Of a stretch of 64,000 bases of DNA, positions 36,381-45,706 are shown one piece after another. The number at the start of each line of letters is the position of its first letter. Position 1 is the first letter of the stretch. The translations under genes were made by a program, and so were the position numbers. Location: positions 248,001 to 312,000 of the forward strand of contig NZ_BMNS01000006.1 of NCBI RefSeq assembly GCF_014646675.1, written 5' to 3'. This DNA is from Lutibacter litoralis. GTDB taxonomy: Bacteria > Bacteroidota > Bacteroidia > Flavobacteriales > Flavobacteriaceae. The notes under the pieces were generated by a model. It worked only from the letters and a program-made list of their open reading frames with translations. It did no database searches and was not told the origin of the DNA.

Positions 36381-37561
36381 TATAATTTAAGTTTAAAACC
36401 TTTTCGTGCTAAAAATCCAGTAAATAAGACTACTAATAATGCATAAATTAAAGAAATAAATAACCCCATACTACCTGAATTATAAAAATCGGGTAATCGA
36501 AAACCTGTAATTACTCGTATTGGATAATAGAAGTAAGGTATTAAATAGCAAGTTAGAGTTGCAGTTCCTGCTGGTTCAATTATTTTTGCCCAATTAACCT
36601 TGCCTTTTACGTCTACAATATAATGGAACAAATAAAATAAGAAGAACCCAATACCAATAGTAATTCCCGACCAAGCTGGTGTGCCCTGTAACTTAGAAAT
36701 ACCCCAATACGGTCTTGTTGCAAAACCATAAGTAATAAAAAAGATACTTATTAGTGAAAAGATTCCAAAAATTATAAACTCATTTTTGTTTGCAATCTTT
36801 TTATAAAGTAAGGTAGCAATAATACCAGCAGTTGTAAAAGCAGGAATTGTACCTCCATAAATGGTGTTAAATATTGATAAAATTGAATTTGATTTAGGAA
36901 GTATTTCAAATGCATGCAGTAATTGAAGTGAGCTAAAAATTATGAATAAAATAACCATTAATTTTAAGCTTCTATTTGCAAAAAGATACACCAAAGCATT
37001 TATAAAATATGCCCAACCAATCAATCCAAGAATTCCCCACCATTGAGTTGTCATCCATTCGGTTCCATCTGTTCCGCCTTTATAAATAATTGCTAAAAAA
37101 AGTAGTAATAAAAACCCAAATCCTTTTAAATAGTTATGCCATTTTAACGGAATGGGACTTTTACTCCAGTTTATCCAAATTAAGAATACAGCTAATGCCA
37201 TTAAAATACACCAATAGGATATACTAATTAACATACTTTTACTATGTCCTGTTTCATAATTAACCATATAAATGCCAATTATTATTAAGGATGCAGCTCT
37301 AATAGTAATATGTTTTAAGTTTGAAATTACACTTTTTCCAATTTTTATTCTGTATTCAATAGCTAAAGGAATACTTAAGCCAACAATAAATAAAAACAGC
37401 GGAAAAATGATATCTGAAAAACCTAAATAATCTTCATTATTATTTGCGTGTCTTAACCATTTAGGAACATTTGTTAAGGTAGGAAAATCGTTTACCCATA
37501 ACATTAAGAACATTGTGATTGCTCTTAAAACATCAATTGAAGCTATTCTTGGTAATTTCAT
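36380..37561 (-). CDS. HGSNAT/NagX-like membrane acetyltransferase (DUF5009)
   Basis: The 393-residue protein has about ten membrane segments and starts with IASIDVLRAITMFLMLWVND, then GFSDIIFPLFLFIVGLSIPL at 47-66. Asn24 (LWVND) and His38 (WLRHAN) fall where I place the catalytic Asn and His of human heparan-alpha-glucosaminide N-acetyltransferase (..FVNYG....FKHAS..VADLVFPWFVF..). That enzyme carries acetyl from cytosolic acetyl-CoA across a membrane onto a glucosamine amine. The gene sits inside the sulfatase/GH20 operon, coupled to a sulfatase. Likely role: acetylate free amines on periplasmic oligosaccharides so GH20/GH123 can act. NagX-type transport is the alternative. Confidence 0.8.
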   Translation of the reverse strand: MKLPRIASIDVLRAITMFLMLWVNDFPTLTNVPKWLRHANNNEDYLGFSDIIFPLFLFIVGLSIPLAIEYRIKIGKSVISNLKHITIRAASLIIIGIYMVNYETGHSKSMLISISYWCILMALAVFLIWINWSKSPIPLKWHNYLKGFGFLLLLFLAIIYKGGTDGTEWMTTQWWGILGLIGWAYFINALVYLFANRSLKLMVILFIIFSSLQLLHAFEILPKSNSILSIFNTIYGGTIPAFTTAGIIATLLYKKIANKNEFIIFGIFSLISIFFITYGFATRPYWGISKLQGTPAWSGITIGIGFFLFYLFHYIVDVKGKVNWAKIIEPAGTATLTCYLIPYFYYPIRVITGFRLPDFYNSGSMGLFISLIYALLVVLFTGFLARKGFKLKL

Positions 37562-37572
37562 TAAATTCTAAT

Positions 37573-39420
37573 TTATTTTATTATAATTTCATCAATAAAA
37601 AACCATGCAGGGTTTCCAGCACCTGTGTGCCAATCTGGACAAGCTCCAATTCCTTTAATATATATTTTTACGTATCTACTTTTTATATTTAGGTTTAGGG
37701 AAGCAGTATTTGTGTTATTTTCTTTTTTTGAAAGTTCAATTTCTTTAATATTAGCGTTGCTAAACGCTTTTCCATTTTCAGAAAAACTGACTTCAAATTT
37801 TTTTGGAGGAAAAACCCAATTACCAAAAGAAGACAGGTAACTCAAACTAATTTCTGAAAGTTGTTTGGTTGTTTTTAAATCAATAATAAATTCCAAATCT
37901 TTGCCTTCTTGTCCAATCCATTGTCCTGTACTATAATCTGCATAGCCTAGTTTTCCGTCTAATAAAACTTCAATATTTTTATAATTGGAATGTAGTTCAC
38001 TTTTTGCTAAAATCTCTCCTGTTGTTCCAATATGGGATACTGTTTGAATTTTTTTTGGAATGTCGTCTTTACTTCCATGTTCCCAAGAAATATATGTTGC
38101 AATAAGTTCTTCTACAATTTCAGGATATGTATCAGCAAGGTTTTTCATTTCCGAAACATCAACACTTAAATTACTTAAAAATAACGCATCTTTATCAAAA
38201 TCAAGTTTTCCTTTGTTTGATGTATCTTTCGGGTTTCCAATAAGTTTCCAATTTCCTTTTCTAACCACCCATTGATTTCCATATTTCCAAAAAGCTGAGG
38301 TTCTTGGGGAAATAGCGGCAGAATTTTGGATCATTTCAGAAGTATCTAAGCCATCAATTGAGTCTATAGAAGTGGTTAAATTACATAATTGTGCCAACGT
38401 TGGCATCCAATCTATATTCATCAAAAATTGATTGTTTACGGTATTTTCTGGGAGGTTGTTTTTCCAGTTTATAATTGTAGGGAGTCGAATTCCACCTTCA
38501 AACAAACTGCTTTTTGCACCTCTATATGGACCAGAATTGCCACCACCATTAAAAGCCCGTGTTTCTGTTGAATAACCATTGTCTGATTGATAAATAATGA
38601 TTGTATTTTCTCGCATTCCTAATTGTTCAAGCGTGTCGATTAAAAATCCAATACGTTCATCAATTGTAGAAATAAATGCAGCATAATCACCTCTTGGTTT
38701 TGGAGTGTTTTTATAATAATCACGCCATTTTTGAGTAGGTTGATAAGGATAATGCGGCATATTTATAGCGTAGAACATAAAAAATGGTTGTTCTTTCTGA
38801 TTTTTAACAAAATTGATTGCTTTTTCTGAGGCTAAATCGGGAAAATATACACCATCATAAAATACTTCTTTTCCGTTTTCATACAAATCATGAACGTTTG
38901 GACCTTCCCAATAAAAATAGTGCGAATAATTGTCGATACAACCTCTTAAATGACCAAAAGAATAATCAAAACCTTGGGCATTAGGACTGCTTTCGTAATC
39001 CATTCCTAAATGCCATTTTCCAATATGCCCAGTTGTATAACCATTGTCTTTAAATAGTTCAGCCATCGTATATTGGGAAGCCGCTAAGCCTTTTGAACCT
39101 GGTGTAGCAGAAGTATTTCCTGCAACACCCGCATTTTGTGGATATTTACCTGTTAAAAGTGCGGCTCTTGATGGTGCGCAAACTGGTGCAGCTACATACG
39201 ATTGAGTAAAACGTGTACCGCTTTTGGCTAATTTATCAATATTAGGAGAATAAATGTCTTTTGAACCATAACTTCCTAAATCTACAGCACCTTGATCGTC
39301 TGTATAAATAATAATTACATTTGGTTTCTTTTGTGATTGTGCAATGCAATTTGAAGAACTAATTAGTACACAAAAAATAATTGAAATAGATTTTATGAAG
39401 TTTTTTTTATTTAAAATCAT
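37573..39420 (-). CDS. S1-family sulfatase with C-terminal F5/8-type-C (CBM32-like) domain
   Basis: The 615-residue protein has a signal peptide (ends NCIAQSQ), TDDQGAVDLGSYG, and CAPSR with Cys81 as the formylglycine site, plus IGKWHLGMD and QSDNGYS. After the sulfatase fold, residues from about 470 form a beta-rich discoidin-like domain (LLDGKLGYADYSTGQWIGQE; RYVKIYIKG). Such domains often bind galactose or GalNAc. A similar module ends the GH20 at 53796-56081, which hints that both hold the same ligand. The Cys before IAQ could be read as a lipobox, but the spacing fits ordinary cleavage better. Confidence 0.9.
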   Translation of the reverse strand: MILNKKNFIKSISIIFCVLISSSNCIAQSQKKPNVIIIYTDDQGAVDLGSYGSKDIYSPNIDKLAKSGTRFTQSYVAAPVCAPSRAALLTGKYPQNAGVAGNTSATPGSKGLAASQYTMAELFKDNGYTTGHIGKWHLGMDYESSPNAQGFDYSFGHLRGCIDNYSHYFYWEGPNVHDLYENGKEVFYDGVYFPDLASEKAINFVKNQKEQPFFMFYAINMPHYPYQPTQKWRDYYKNTPKPRGDYAAFISTIDERIGFLIDTLEQLGMRENTIIIYQSDNGYSTETRAFNGGGNSGPYRGAKSSLFEGGIRLPTIINWKNNLPENTVNNQFLMNIDWMPTLAQLCNLTTSIDSIDGLDTSEMIQNSAAISPRTSAFWKYGNQWVVRKGNWKLIGNPKDTSNKGKLDFDKDALFLSNLSVDVSEMKNLADTYPEIVEELIATYISWEHGSKDDIPKKIQTVSHIGTTGEILAKSELHSNYKNIEVLLDGKLGYADYSTGQWIGQEGKDLEFIIDLKTTKQLSEISLSYLSSFGNWVFPPKKFEVSFSENGKAFSNANIKEIELSKKENNTNTASLNLNIKSRYVKIYIKGIGACPDWHTGAGNPAWFFIDEIIIK

Positions 39421-39424
39421 GGTG

Positions 39425-40945
39425 TTACTTTTTAGGTAAAATTATTGTTTCTGTATCGTTTTTTTGAGGTTCACCAGGTGTACTTCTGCCATTATCAACA
39501 TATTTTTTCATTAAAATAGTTAGTTTTTCAACAATTTTCGGATTGTTTTCTGCAATATTTGTGGTTTCTGAAGCATCAGTTTCTAAATTATACAATTGAA
39601 GTAAAGGTAATTTTAAATTTTGTGTTTCTTTTTTAGTCGGATACGACCAACCTCCAGAACCAGCACCGAAAATTAACTTCCATTTTCCCTGACGAATAGC
39701 AAAAACACCATCAATAGAATGATGTATGGTAGCTTCTCTAATTGGATTTTTTAGTTTTTCATCTAACAAAACAGGTAAAATATTGTAACTATCCTCAGCT
39801 TCATTAGCTTGTAGTTCAGTTTTTGTGATTGCTGCAGTTGTTGCCATTAAATCTGTTAAACAAATGGTTTGGTTTGAAGTAATTCCTTTTTTTATTTGAG
39901 AAGGCCATTTTGCAATAAAAGGGATGCGATGGCCACCTTCGTAAATATCAGCCTTATAACCTCTATAATTTTTGCTAGGTGTATGTCCGAAAGCAAGTTG
40001 TTCTTGTGTATTTGCAGCAGGAGCAAACCCATTATCGCTCGTAAATATTAATAAGGTGTTTTCAGAAATACCGTTAATTTTTAAAACTTCTTCAACTTGT
40101 TTTACAACATTATCAACCATTAAAACAAAATCTCCATATTCCCCAGCATTACTTTTTCCTTTAAACTCGGGTGTTGGTAAAATTGGTGTGTGAGGTGCAG
40201 GTAGCGGCAAATATAAAAAGAAAGGCGTTTTGCGTTTGCTTTGTTTGTTAATGTATTTAATAGCTTTATTGGTTAAATGTGGTAACACGTCTTCGTGTTT
40301 AAAATCGTTTCCAATGGGACCTTCTCTCCAAAAACCTTTGCCAATAGTAGCGTTTATAGTGCTAATTTGGGATGCTGTAATTTTTCTGTTTTCAATATAA
40401 AAATAAGGTGGAATATCTAGAGATGCTGTTATGCCGTAAAATTCATCAAAACCTATATCGTTCGGAGTTTCTTTAATAGTTTTTTTAAAGTTAATAGTAC
40501 TGTCCTTATTTTTTTGCCAACCCAATCCTAAATGCCATTTTCCAATACAAGCTGTTGCATAGCCTTTTTTCTTTAACAGGGAAGCAACTGTTTCTCTTTT
40601 TTTAGCAATTAAAGGCTTATCATAGCTCCAAAGTACACCGCTTTTCATCCAAGTGCGCCAAGCATACCTGCCTGTTAAAACCCCATAACGTGTTGGTGTA
40701 CAGACTGCTGAATTGCTATGCGCATCGGTAAAAGAAATCCCTTCGGAGGCTAGTTTGTCAATACTTGGTGTTATAATTTTAGAACCGTTATTTAAATGTG
40801 AAATATCTCCATAACCTAAATCGTCTGCCAAAATATAAATAATGTTGGGGAGTTTTTTTTCTTGGGAAAAAATAGTTGTTTGGCACCATATTAATAGGAG
40901 TATCCAAAATAATTTTAGAGCACTTATTTTATAATTCACTTTCAT
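39425..40945 (-). CDS. S1-family sulfatase, secreted; first gene of leftward operon
   Basis: The 506-residue sulfatase has a signal peptide (ends TTIFSQE), LADDLGYGDISH, and CTPTR with Cys82 as the formylglycine site (VCTPTRYGVLTGRYAWRTWM), plus IGKWHLGLGW and TSDNGF. It resembles arylsulfatase A-like enzymes. It heads the twelve-gene leftward operon and faces the divergent sulfatase at 41186 across a 240-base control region with an inverted repeat. Confidence 0.9.
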   Translation of the reverse strand: MKVNYKISALKLFWILLLIWCQTTIFSQEKKLPNIIYILADDLGYGDISHLNNGSKIITPSIDKLASEGISFTDAHSNSAVCTPTRYGVLTGRYAWRTWMKSGVLWSYDKPLIAKKRETVASLLKKKGYATACIGKWHLGLGWQKNKDSTINFKKTIKETPNDIGFDEFYGITASLDIPPYFYIENRKITASQISTINATIGKGFWREGPIGNDFKHEDVLPHLTNKAIKYINKQSKRKTPFFLYLPLPAPHTPILPTPEFKGKSNAGEYGDFVLMVDNVVKQVEEVLKINGISENTLLIFTSDNGFAPAANTQEQLAFGHTPSKNYRGYKADIYEGGHRIPFIAKWPSQIKKGITSNQTICLTDLMATTAAITKTELQANEAEDSYNILPVLLDEKLKNPIREATIHHSIDGVFAIRQGKWKLIFGAGSGGWSYPTKKETQNLKLPLLQLYNLETDASETTNIAENNPKIVEKLTILMKKYVDNGRSTPGEPQKNDTETIILPKK

Positions 40946-41006
40946 AAATGATAATTAAAAAGATAAAGTTTTAAATTTAATATTTTTTTTTGTGGAAGTA
41001 ATAACT

Positions 41007-41130
41007 TTTAGACGAATGCTATTTTTGGATTCATAAAAGGGTAATTAAATAGGTTTTTTAAATTTAAATAAAGATTAATTATCTGTTTGTTTTTAGAGGT
41101 TTAATTGTTGTAGCGTGTTATTCGTCTAAA
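41007..41130. promoter_or_regulatory. divergent PUL control region with TTTAGACGAAT inverted repeat
   Basis: TTTAGACGAAT (41007-41017) and its exact complement ATTCGTCTAAA (41120-41130) lie inside the 240-base gap between two divergent sulfatase genes. Their centre (41068) is almost the centre of the gap (41065), so each half-site is 55-62 bases from one start codon. This symmetry suggests binding sites of a regulator that controls both arms. Weak -7-like elements lie outside the sites (TATCTTTT leftward near 40960; TACTTTTA rightward at 41159-41166). Confidence 0.5.
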
Positions 41131-41185
41131 TTTAACTTATATAAAATAAAAATAATAGTACTTTTAAAGTTATAAAATAATTCAA

Positions 41186-42619
41186 ATGAAGTTTCAATAT
41201 TTTTTAATTCTTAGTTTAACAGTAACAACAATTTTTTCACAGCAAAAGAAAAAGCCTAATATATTATTTATTATTTCAGATGATTTAACTGCAACAGGTG
41301 TTTCTTCTTATGAGAATAAGGTTTGTAAAACACCTAATATTGACAAACTAGCCTCCGAAGGCATAAAATTTACTCGAACGTATAGCCAATATCCAGTTTG
41401 TGGACCTTCAAGAGCCTCTTTATTAACGGGGTATTATCCAAGTGCAACTAAAACATATGGGTATGTAAGTGGAAGAGAGAATATTGGTAATGAGAGAAAT
41501 ACCTTGCCACAATTATTTAAAAATAATGGGTATTATACAGCTAGAGTGAATAAAATTTATCATATGGGTGTTCCGATAGATATTGAAACAGGTTCAAATG
41601 GTGAAGATGATGCCGACTCTTGGACAGAGCGTTTTAACAGTCAAGGGCCAGAATGGAAAGCTGATGGTGAAGCAGAATTAGTGCAAGGGAATCCTGATGG
41701 AAAAATAGAACGTAAAGGAGGAAATGTTATGACAATTGTTAAAGCCAAAGGAGATGATTTAGCACATTCTGATGGTAAAACGGCACAAAAAACAATTGAA
41801 TTAATTAAAAAACATAAAGATAAACCTTTCTTTTTAGCAGTTGGTTTTGTGCGCCCTCATGTTCCTTTTGTTGCTCCAAAAAAATACTTCAAACCATATC
41901 CTTTTGAAAAAATGGAAGTGCCTAAAAAATTAAAAGGAGATTGGGATGATATTCCAAAAAGAGGTATTAATTACGTTACTAGTAAAAATGCTCAAATGAA
42001 TTTAGAGCAAGAGAAAAAGGCTATTGCAGCGTATTATGCAAGTGTTTCGTATATGGATGCTCAAGTTGGAAAAGTGCTAAAAACGTTAAAAGAAGAAGGT
42101 TTAGAAGACAATACTATTGTTGTTTTTACTTCAGATCACGGTTTTCATTTAGGAGAACACGATTTTTGGATGAAAGTTAGTTTACATGAAGAATCTGTTA
42201 GAGTTCCTATGATAATTAAAGCGCCAGGAAGAGATCCTGCAGTGTGTAACTCTTTTACTGAATTGTTAGATTTATATCCAACTTTAGCGTCATTAGCAAA
42301 TCTTAACTATTCTAAACATTTACAAGGAAAAGATTTAGCCCCTTTATTAAAAAATCCAAATAAAAAATTTAGAAAAATGGCTTTTTCTGTAAGTCAGGGA
42401 GGGAGATCATTTTTAGTACGAACAAAAAAATGGGCTTATATTCAATATGATGAAGATGCAGCTTCGGGAATAGAATTATTTGATATGGAAAAAGATCCAC
42501 AACAATTTACAAATTTAGCTCAGGTCTCAAAATACAAGAGAATTGTAAAAAAAATGAAACGTAAGTTAAAAAACAAGTTACTTGAAGTTAGGACCAACGA
42601 TTTAAATATAAAATATTAA
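41186..42619 (+). CDS. S1-family sulfatase, secreted (iduronate-2-sulfatase-like)
   Basis: The 477-residue protein has a signal peptide (ends TTIFSQQ), ISDDLTATGVSSY, and CGPSR with Cys72 as the formylglycine site (VCGPSRASLLTGYYPS). TSDHGFHLGEHDFWMK and VGFVRPHVPFVAPKKYF follow. The CGPSR and SDHGFHLGEH..W pattern resembles the iduronate-2-sulfatase group (S1_7-like), which also contains enzymes on non-uronic sugars. It heads the rightward arm of the locus. Confidence 0.9.
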   Translation: MKFQYFLILSLTVTTIFSQQKKKPNILFIISDDLTATGVSSYENKVCKTPNIDKLASEGIKFTRTYSQYPVCGPSRASLLTGYYPSATKTYGYVSGRENIGNERNTLPQLFKNNGYYTARVNKIYHMGVPIDIETGSNGEDDADSWTERFNSQGPEWKADGEAELVQGNPDGKIERKGGNVMTIVKAKGDDLAHSDGKTAQKTIELIKKHKDKPFFLAVGFVRPHVPFVAPKKYFKPYPFEKMEVPKKLKGDWDDIPKRGINYVTSKNAQMNLEQEKKAIAAYYASVSYMDAQVGKVLKTLKEEGLEDNTIVVFTSDHGFHLGEHDFWMKVSLHEESVRVPMIIKAPGRDPAVCNSFTELLDLYPTLASLANLNYSKHLQGKDLAPLLKNPNKKFRKMAFSVSQGGRSFLVRTKKWAYIQYDEDAASGIELFDMEKDPQQFTNLAQVSKYKRIVKKMKRKLKNKLLEVRTNDLNIKY

Positions 42620-42693
42620 TAATAGTATTTAATACATTTATTAAATAAATTAGTAGTTTTACAGAATTAATATCACAATTAAATTTTAAGAAA

Positions 42694-44262
42694 ATGATAC
42701 AAAATTTAAAAAAAGTAGTTCTATTATTACTCTTAGCTTTAAATTTTAGTAATTGTAAAGAAGTAATTAAAGATGTTGCTTCTAATAGCACTTTAACAAA
42801 ACCGAATATAATCTACATATTGGCAGATGATTTAGGTTATGGTGAACTAGGAGTTTATGGACAAGAAAAAATACAAACTCCGAATATAGATGCCTTAGCA
42901 AGTTCTGGAATGCTATTTACACAGCATTATTCTGGAGCTCCGGTTTGTGCTCCATCAAGATATATGTTAATGACAGGAAAACATTCAGGACATGCGAGAA
43001 TTAGAGGAAATGATGAGTGGGCTGAAAGAGGCGATGTTTGGAATTTTGAAGCCGCTGTTAATAATCCCAATTTAGAAGGTCAACGTCCAATTTTAAATAC
43101 TACAGAAACTATTGGTAAAGTAATGCAAAAAGCAGGTTACAAAACCGCTGTTGTTGGTAAGTGGGGCTTAGGTGCTCCATTAACTGAAGGAATTCCGAAC
43201 AAAAGTGGATTTGACTTTTTTTATGGCTATAACTGTCAGCGACAAGCGCATCAATTATACCCAAAGCATTTATGGAAAAATAATGAGAAAGAATGGCTTA
43301 ATAATGAGTTAATTGCACCAACTGTAAAATTAGATAAAGGTGCGGATCCTATGGATCTTACTAGTTATAGTAAATTTGAGCAACAGGATTATGCACCTGC
43401 AAAGATGCAAGCAGAGGTCTTAAATTTTATTGAAGCGACTAAAGATCAACCATTTTTTATGTACTATGCTACTCCGTTACCTCATTTACCGCTTCAAGTA
43501 CCTCAAAAATATGTAGATAAATATGTAAAATTATTTGGAGAAGAACCTCCTTATTTAGGGGATAAAGGTTATTTTCCAAACAGATATCCAAATGCAGCTT
43601 ATGCAGGAATGATTACTTATTTAGACGATCAAGTTGGTGAAATTGTTCACAAGTTAAAAGAATTAGGTTTATATGAAAATACAATTATAGTTTTTACGAG
43701 TGATAATGGACCAACTTATACAGGAGGTGTTGATGCTGAATATTTTAACAGTGCTAAACCTTTTAATAATGCATATGGAAACACTAAAGGTTTCACTTAC
43801 GAAGGAGGTATAAGAGTACCAATGATTGCAAGTTGGCCAGGAAAAATAAAAGCAGGAAGCAAAACAAATCATATTTCAGCTTTTTGGGATGTAATGCCAA
43901 CTTTAGGTGAATTGGTAAATGAAAAAGTTCCAGAAGATATTGATGGTATCAGTTTTTTACCAACCTTATTAGGAAACGAAAATCAACAAAATCACGAATT
44001 TTTATATTGGGAGTTTCCAAGTTACCAAGGACAACAAGCGGTTAGAATGGGTGATTGGAAAGGTATTCGTAAAAATATTTTTAAAGGAAATATGAACATT
44101 GAATTGTACAATTTAAAAAACGATTTAAAAGAAACTACAGATGTAGCATTAAAATATCCTGAAATAGTTTCTAAAATTGAAGCTATCATGAAAAATGAAC
44201 ATACACCAGCTGAATTAGACAAATTTAAAATTAAACAATTAGGAGATGAGATTACAAAATAG
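42694..44262 (+). CDS. S1-family sulfatase, lipoprotein
   Basis: The 522-residue lipoprotein (LNFSNC, Cys21) has LADDLGYGELGVYG, and CAPSR with Cys85 as the formylglycine site (VCAPSRYMLMTGKHSGH), plus VGKWGLGAP where most sulfatases have GKWHLG. FTSDNGPTYTGG follows. The motif YGYNCQRQAHQLYPKHLW is shared with the next protein, with which it overlaps by 17 bases, so the two are a tandem duplicate pair. Substrate subsite differences cannot be judged by eye. Confidence 0.9.
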   Translation: MIQNLKKVVLLLLLALNFSNCKEVIKDVASNSTLTKPNIIYILADDLGYGELGVYGQEKIQTPNIDALASSGMLFTQHYSGAPVCAPSRYMLMTGKHSGHARIRGNDEWAERGDVWNFEAAVNNPNLEGQRPILNTTETIGKVMQKAGYKTAVVGKWGLGAPLTEGIPNKSGFDFFYGYNCQRQAHQLYPKHLWKNNEKEWLNNELIAPTVKLDKGADPMDLTSYSKFEQQDYAPAKMQAEVLNFIEATKDQPFFMYYATPLPHLPLQVPQKYVDKYVKLFGEEPPYLGDKGYFPNRYPNAAYAGMITYLDDQVGEIVHKLKELGLYENTIIVFTSDNGPTYTGGVDAEYFNSAKPFNNAYGNTKGFTYEGGIRVPMIASWPGKIKAGSKTNHISAFWDVMPTLGELVNEKVPEDIDGISFLPTLLGNENQQNHEFLYWEFPSYQGQQAVRMGDWKGIRKNIFKGNMNIELYNLKNDLKETTDVALKYPEIVSKIEAIMKNEHTPAELDKFKIKQLGDEITK

Positions 44263-45706
44263 ACTTTTTTTTTATTTAATTCTTTTACTATGTTTTCAAT
44301 TTTTATACAGTTGTCAAGAAACAAATAAAAAACAAGCAATTGCTACAAATCAAACAAAACCAAACATCATCTACATTTTAGCTGACGATTTAGGTTATGG
44401 TGATTTAAGTGTTTACGGTCAAGAAAAGTTTAATACACCTAATATTGATAAGTTGGCTTCAGAAGGAATGCTATTTACACAACATTATTCTGGTTCAACA
44501 GTTTGTGCACCTTCTAGAAGTACTTTAATGACCGGGCAGCATACTGGGCATACACCAATTAGAGGAAACAAAGAAATTAGTCCAGAAGGGCAACATCCAA
44601 TATCCGATGAAGTTGTAACTGTTGCAGAAGTGCTTCAAAAACAGGGGTATACAACCGGTATTTTTGGAAAATGGGGATTAGGATATCCAGGTTCAGAAGG
44701 AGTTCCAAACAAGCAAGGATTTGATACTTTTTATGGTTTTAACTGTCAACGTTTAGGACATAATTATTACCCGTATCATTTATGGGATAATGAAGAGAAA
44801 GTTGTTTTAGAAGGAAATGTTGGATCCCTAGAAAATGTGTATGCTCCAATAAAAATACATGAAGAAACATTAAAATTTATTGAAGATAATAAGGATACAC
44901 CATTTTTTGCGTATGTGGCTAGTATTATTCCACATGCCGAATTAAAAGTACCAGAAAAATACTTAGCAAAATTTAGAGGTACTGTAGAACCAGAAAAAAA
45001 ATATAAAGGTTGCGATGAAGATTGTGAATCTTATAAAATTGGAGGATATGGAAGTCAGCCAGAAGCACACGCAGCATTTGCAGCCATGGTATATTTATTA
45101 GATGAGCAAGTTGGAGAAATTGTAGATAAATTAGAAGCGCTTGGATTGGCTGAGAATACTCTAATTATTTTCACTTCAGATAATGGACCACATATGGAAG
45201 GTGGCGCAGATCCAAATTATTTTAATAGTAATGGTAAATTTAAGGGATATAAACGCGATTTGTATGAAGGAGGGATTAGAGTACCAATGATTGCAAGTTG
45301 GCCAGCTAAAATTAAAAAAGGAACTACAAGTAACCATGTTTCTGCTTTTTGGGATGTTTTACCAACATTTGCAGAAATATCAAATGCAAAAATCTCCCAA
45401 GATATTGATGGTATTTCATTTTTACCAACGTTGTTAAATAAACCGCAACAAACACACGAGTTTTTATATTGGGAGTTTCACGGTTCTAAATCGGCTCAAG
45501 CAACCATTATTAATGGTAAATGGAAAGTGTTACGAAAAGTAAAAGACAAAGAATTCTTACCTTTTGAAGTCTATAATTTAACAATAGATCCTGAAGAAAA
45601 TAATGATATTGCTGCACAAAATCCTGAAATAATTGAAAAAGCATTGAAAATTTTTAAGGAAGAAAGTGTACTGTCTCCAATTCAACAATTTAGGTTTTCG
45701 GAATAG
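44246..45706 (+). CDS. S1-family sulfatase, lipoprotein, paralogue of upstream gene
   Basis: The 486-residue lipoprotein (FLYSC, Cys23) has LADDLGYGDLSVYG, and CAPSR with Cys87 as the formylglycine site, plus FGKWGLGYP and TSDNGPHMEGG. It shares YGFNCQRLGHNYYPYHLW and DIDGISFLPTLL with its upstream neighbour. Its ATG lies inside the last codons of that gene in another frame, so translation is coupled. It has an extra Cys pair (GCDEDCESYKIGG) that the partner lacks. A 982-base gap follows. Confidence 0.9.
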   Translation: MRLQNRLFFYLILLLCFQFLYSCQETNKKQAIATNQTKPNIIYILADDLGYGDLSVYGQEKFNTPNIDKLASEGMLFTQHYSGSTVCAPSRSTLMTGQHTGHTPIRGNKEISPEGQHPISDEVVTVAEVLQKQGYTTGIFGKWGLGYPGSEGVPNKQGFDTFYGFNCQRLGHNYYPYHLWDNEEKVVLEGNVGSLENVYAPIKIHEETLKFIEDNKDTPFFAYVASIIPHAELKVPEKYLAKFRGTVEPEKKYKGCDEDCESYKIGGYGSQPEAHAAFAAMVYLLDEQVGEIVDKLEALGLAENTLIIFTSDNGPHMEGGADPNYFNSNGKFKGYKRDLYEGGIRVPMIASWPAKIKKGTTSNHVSAFWDVLPTFAEISNAKISQDIDGISFLPTLLNKPQQTHEFLYWEFHGSKSAQATIINGKWKVLRKVKDKEFLPFEVYNLTIDPEENNDIAAQNPEIIEKALKIFKEESVLSPIQQFRFSE

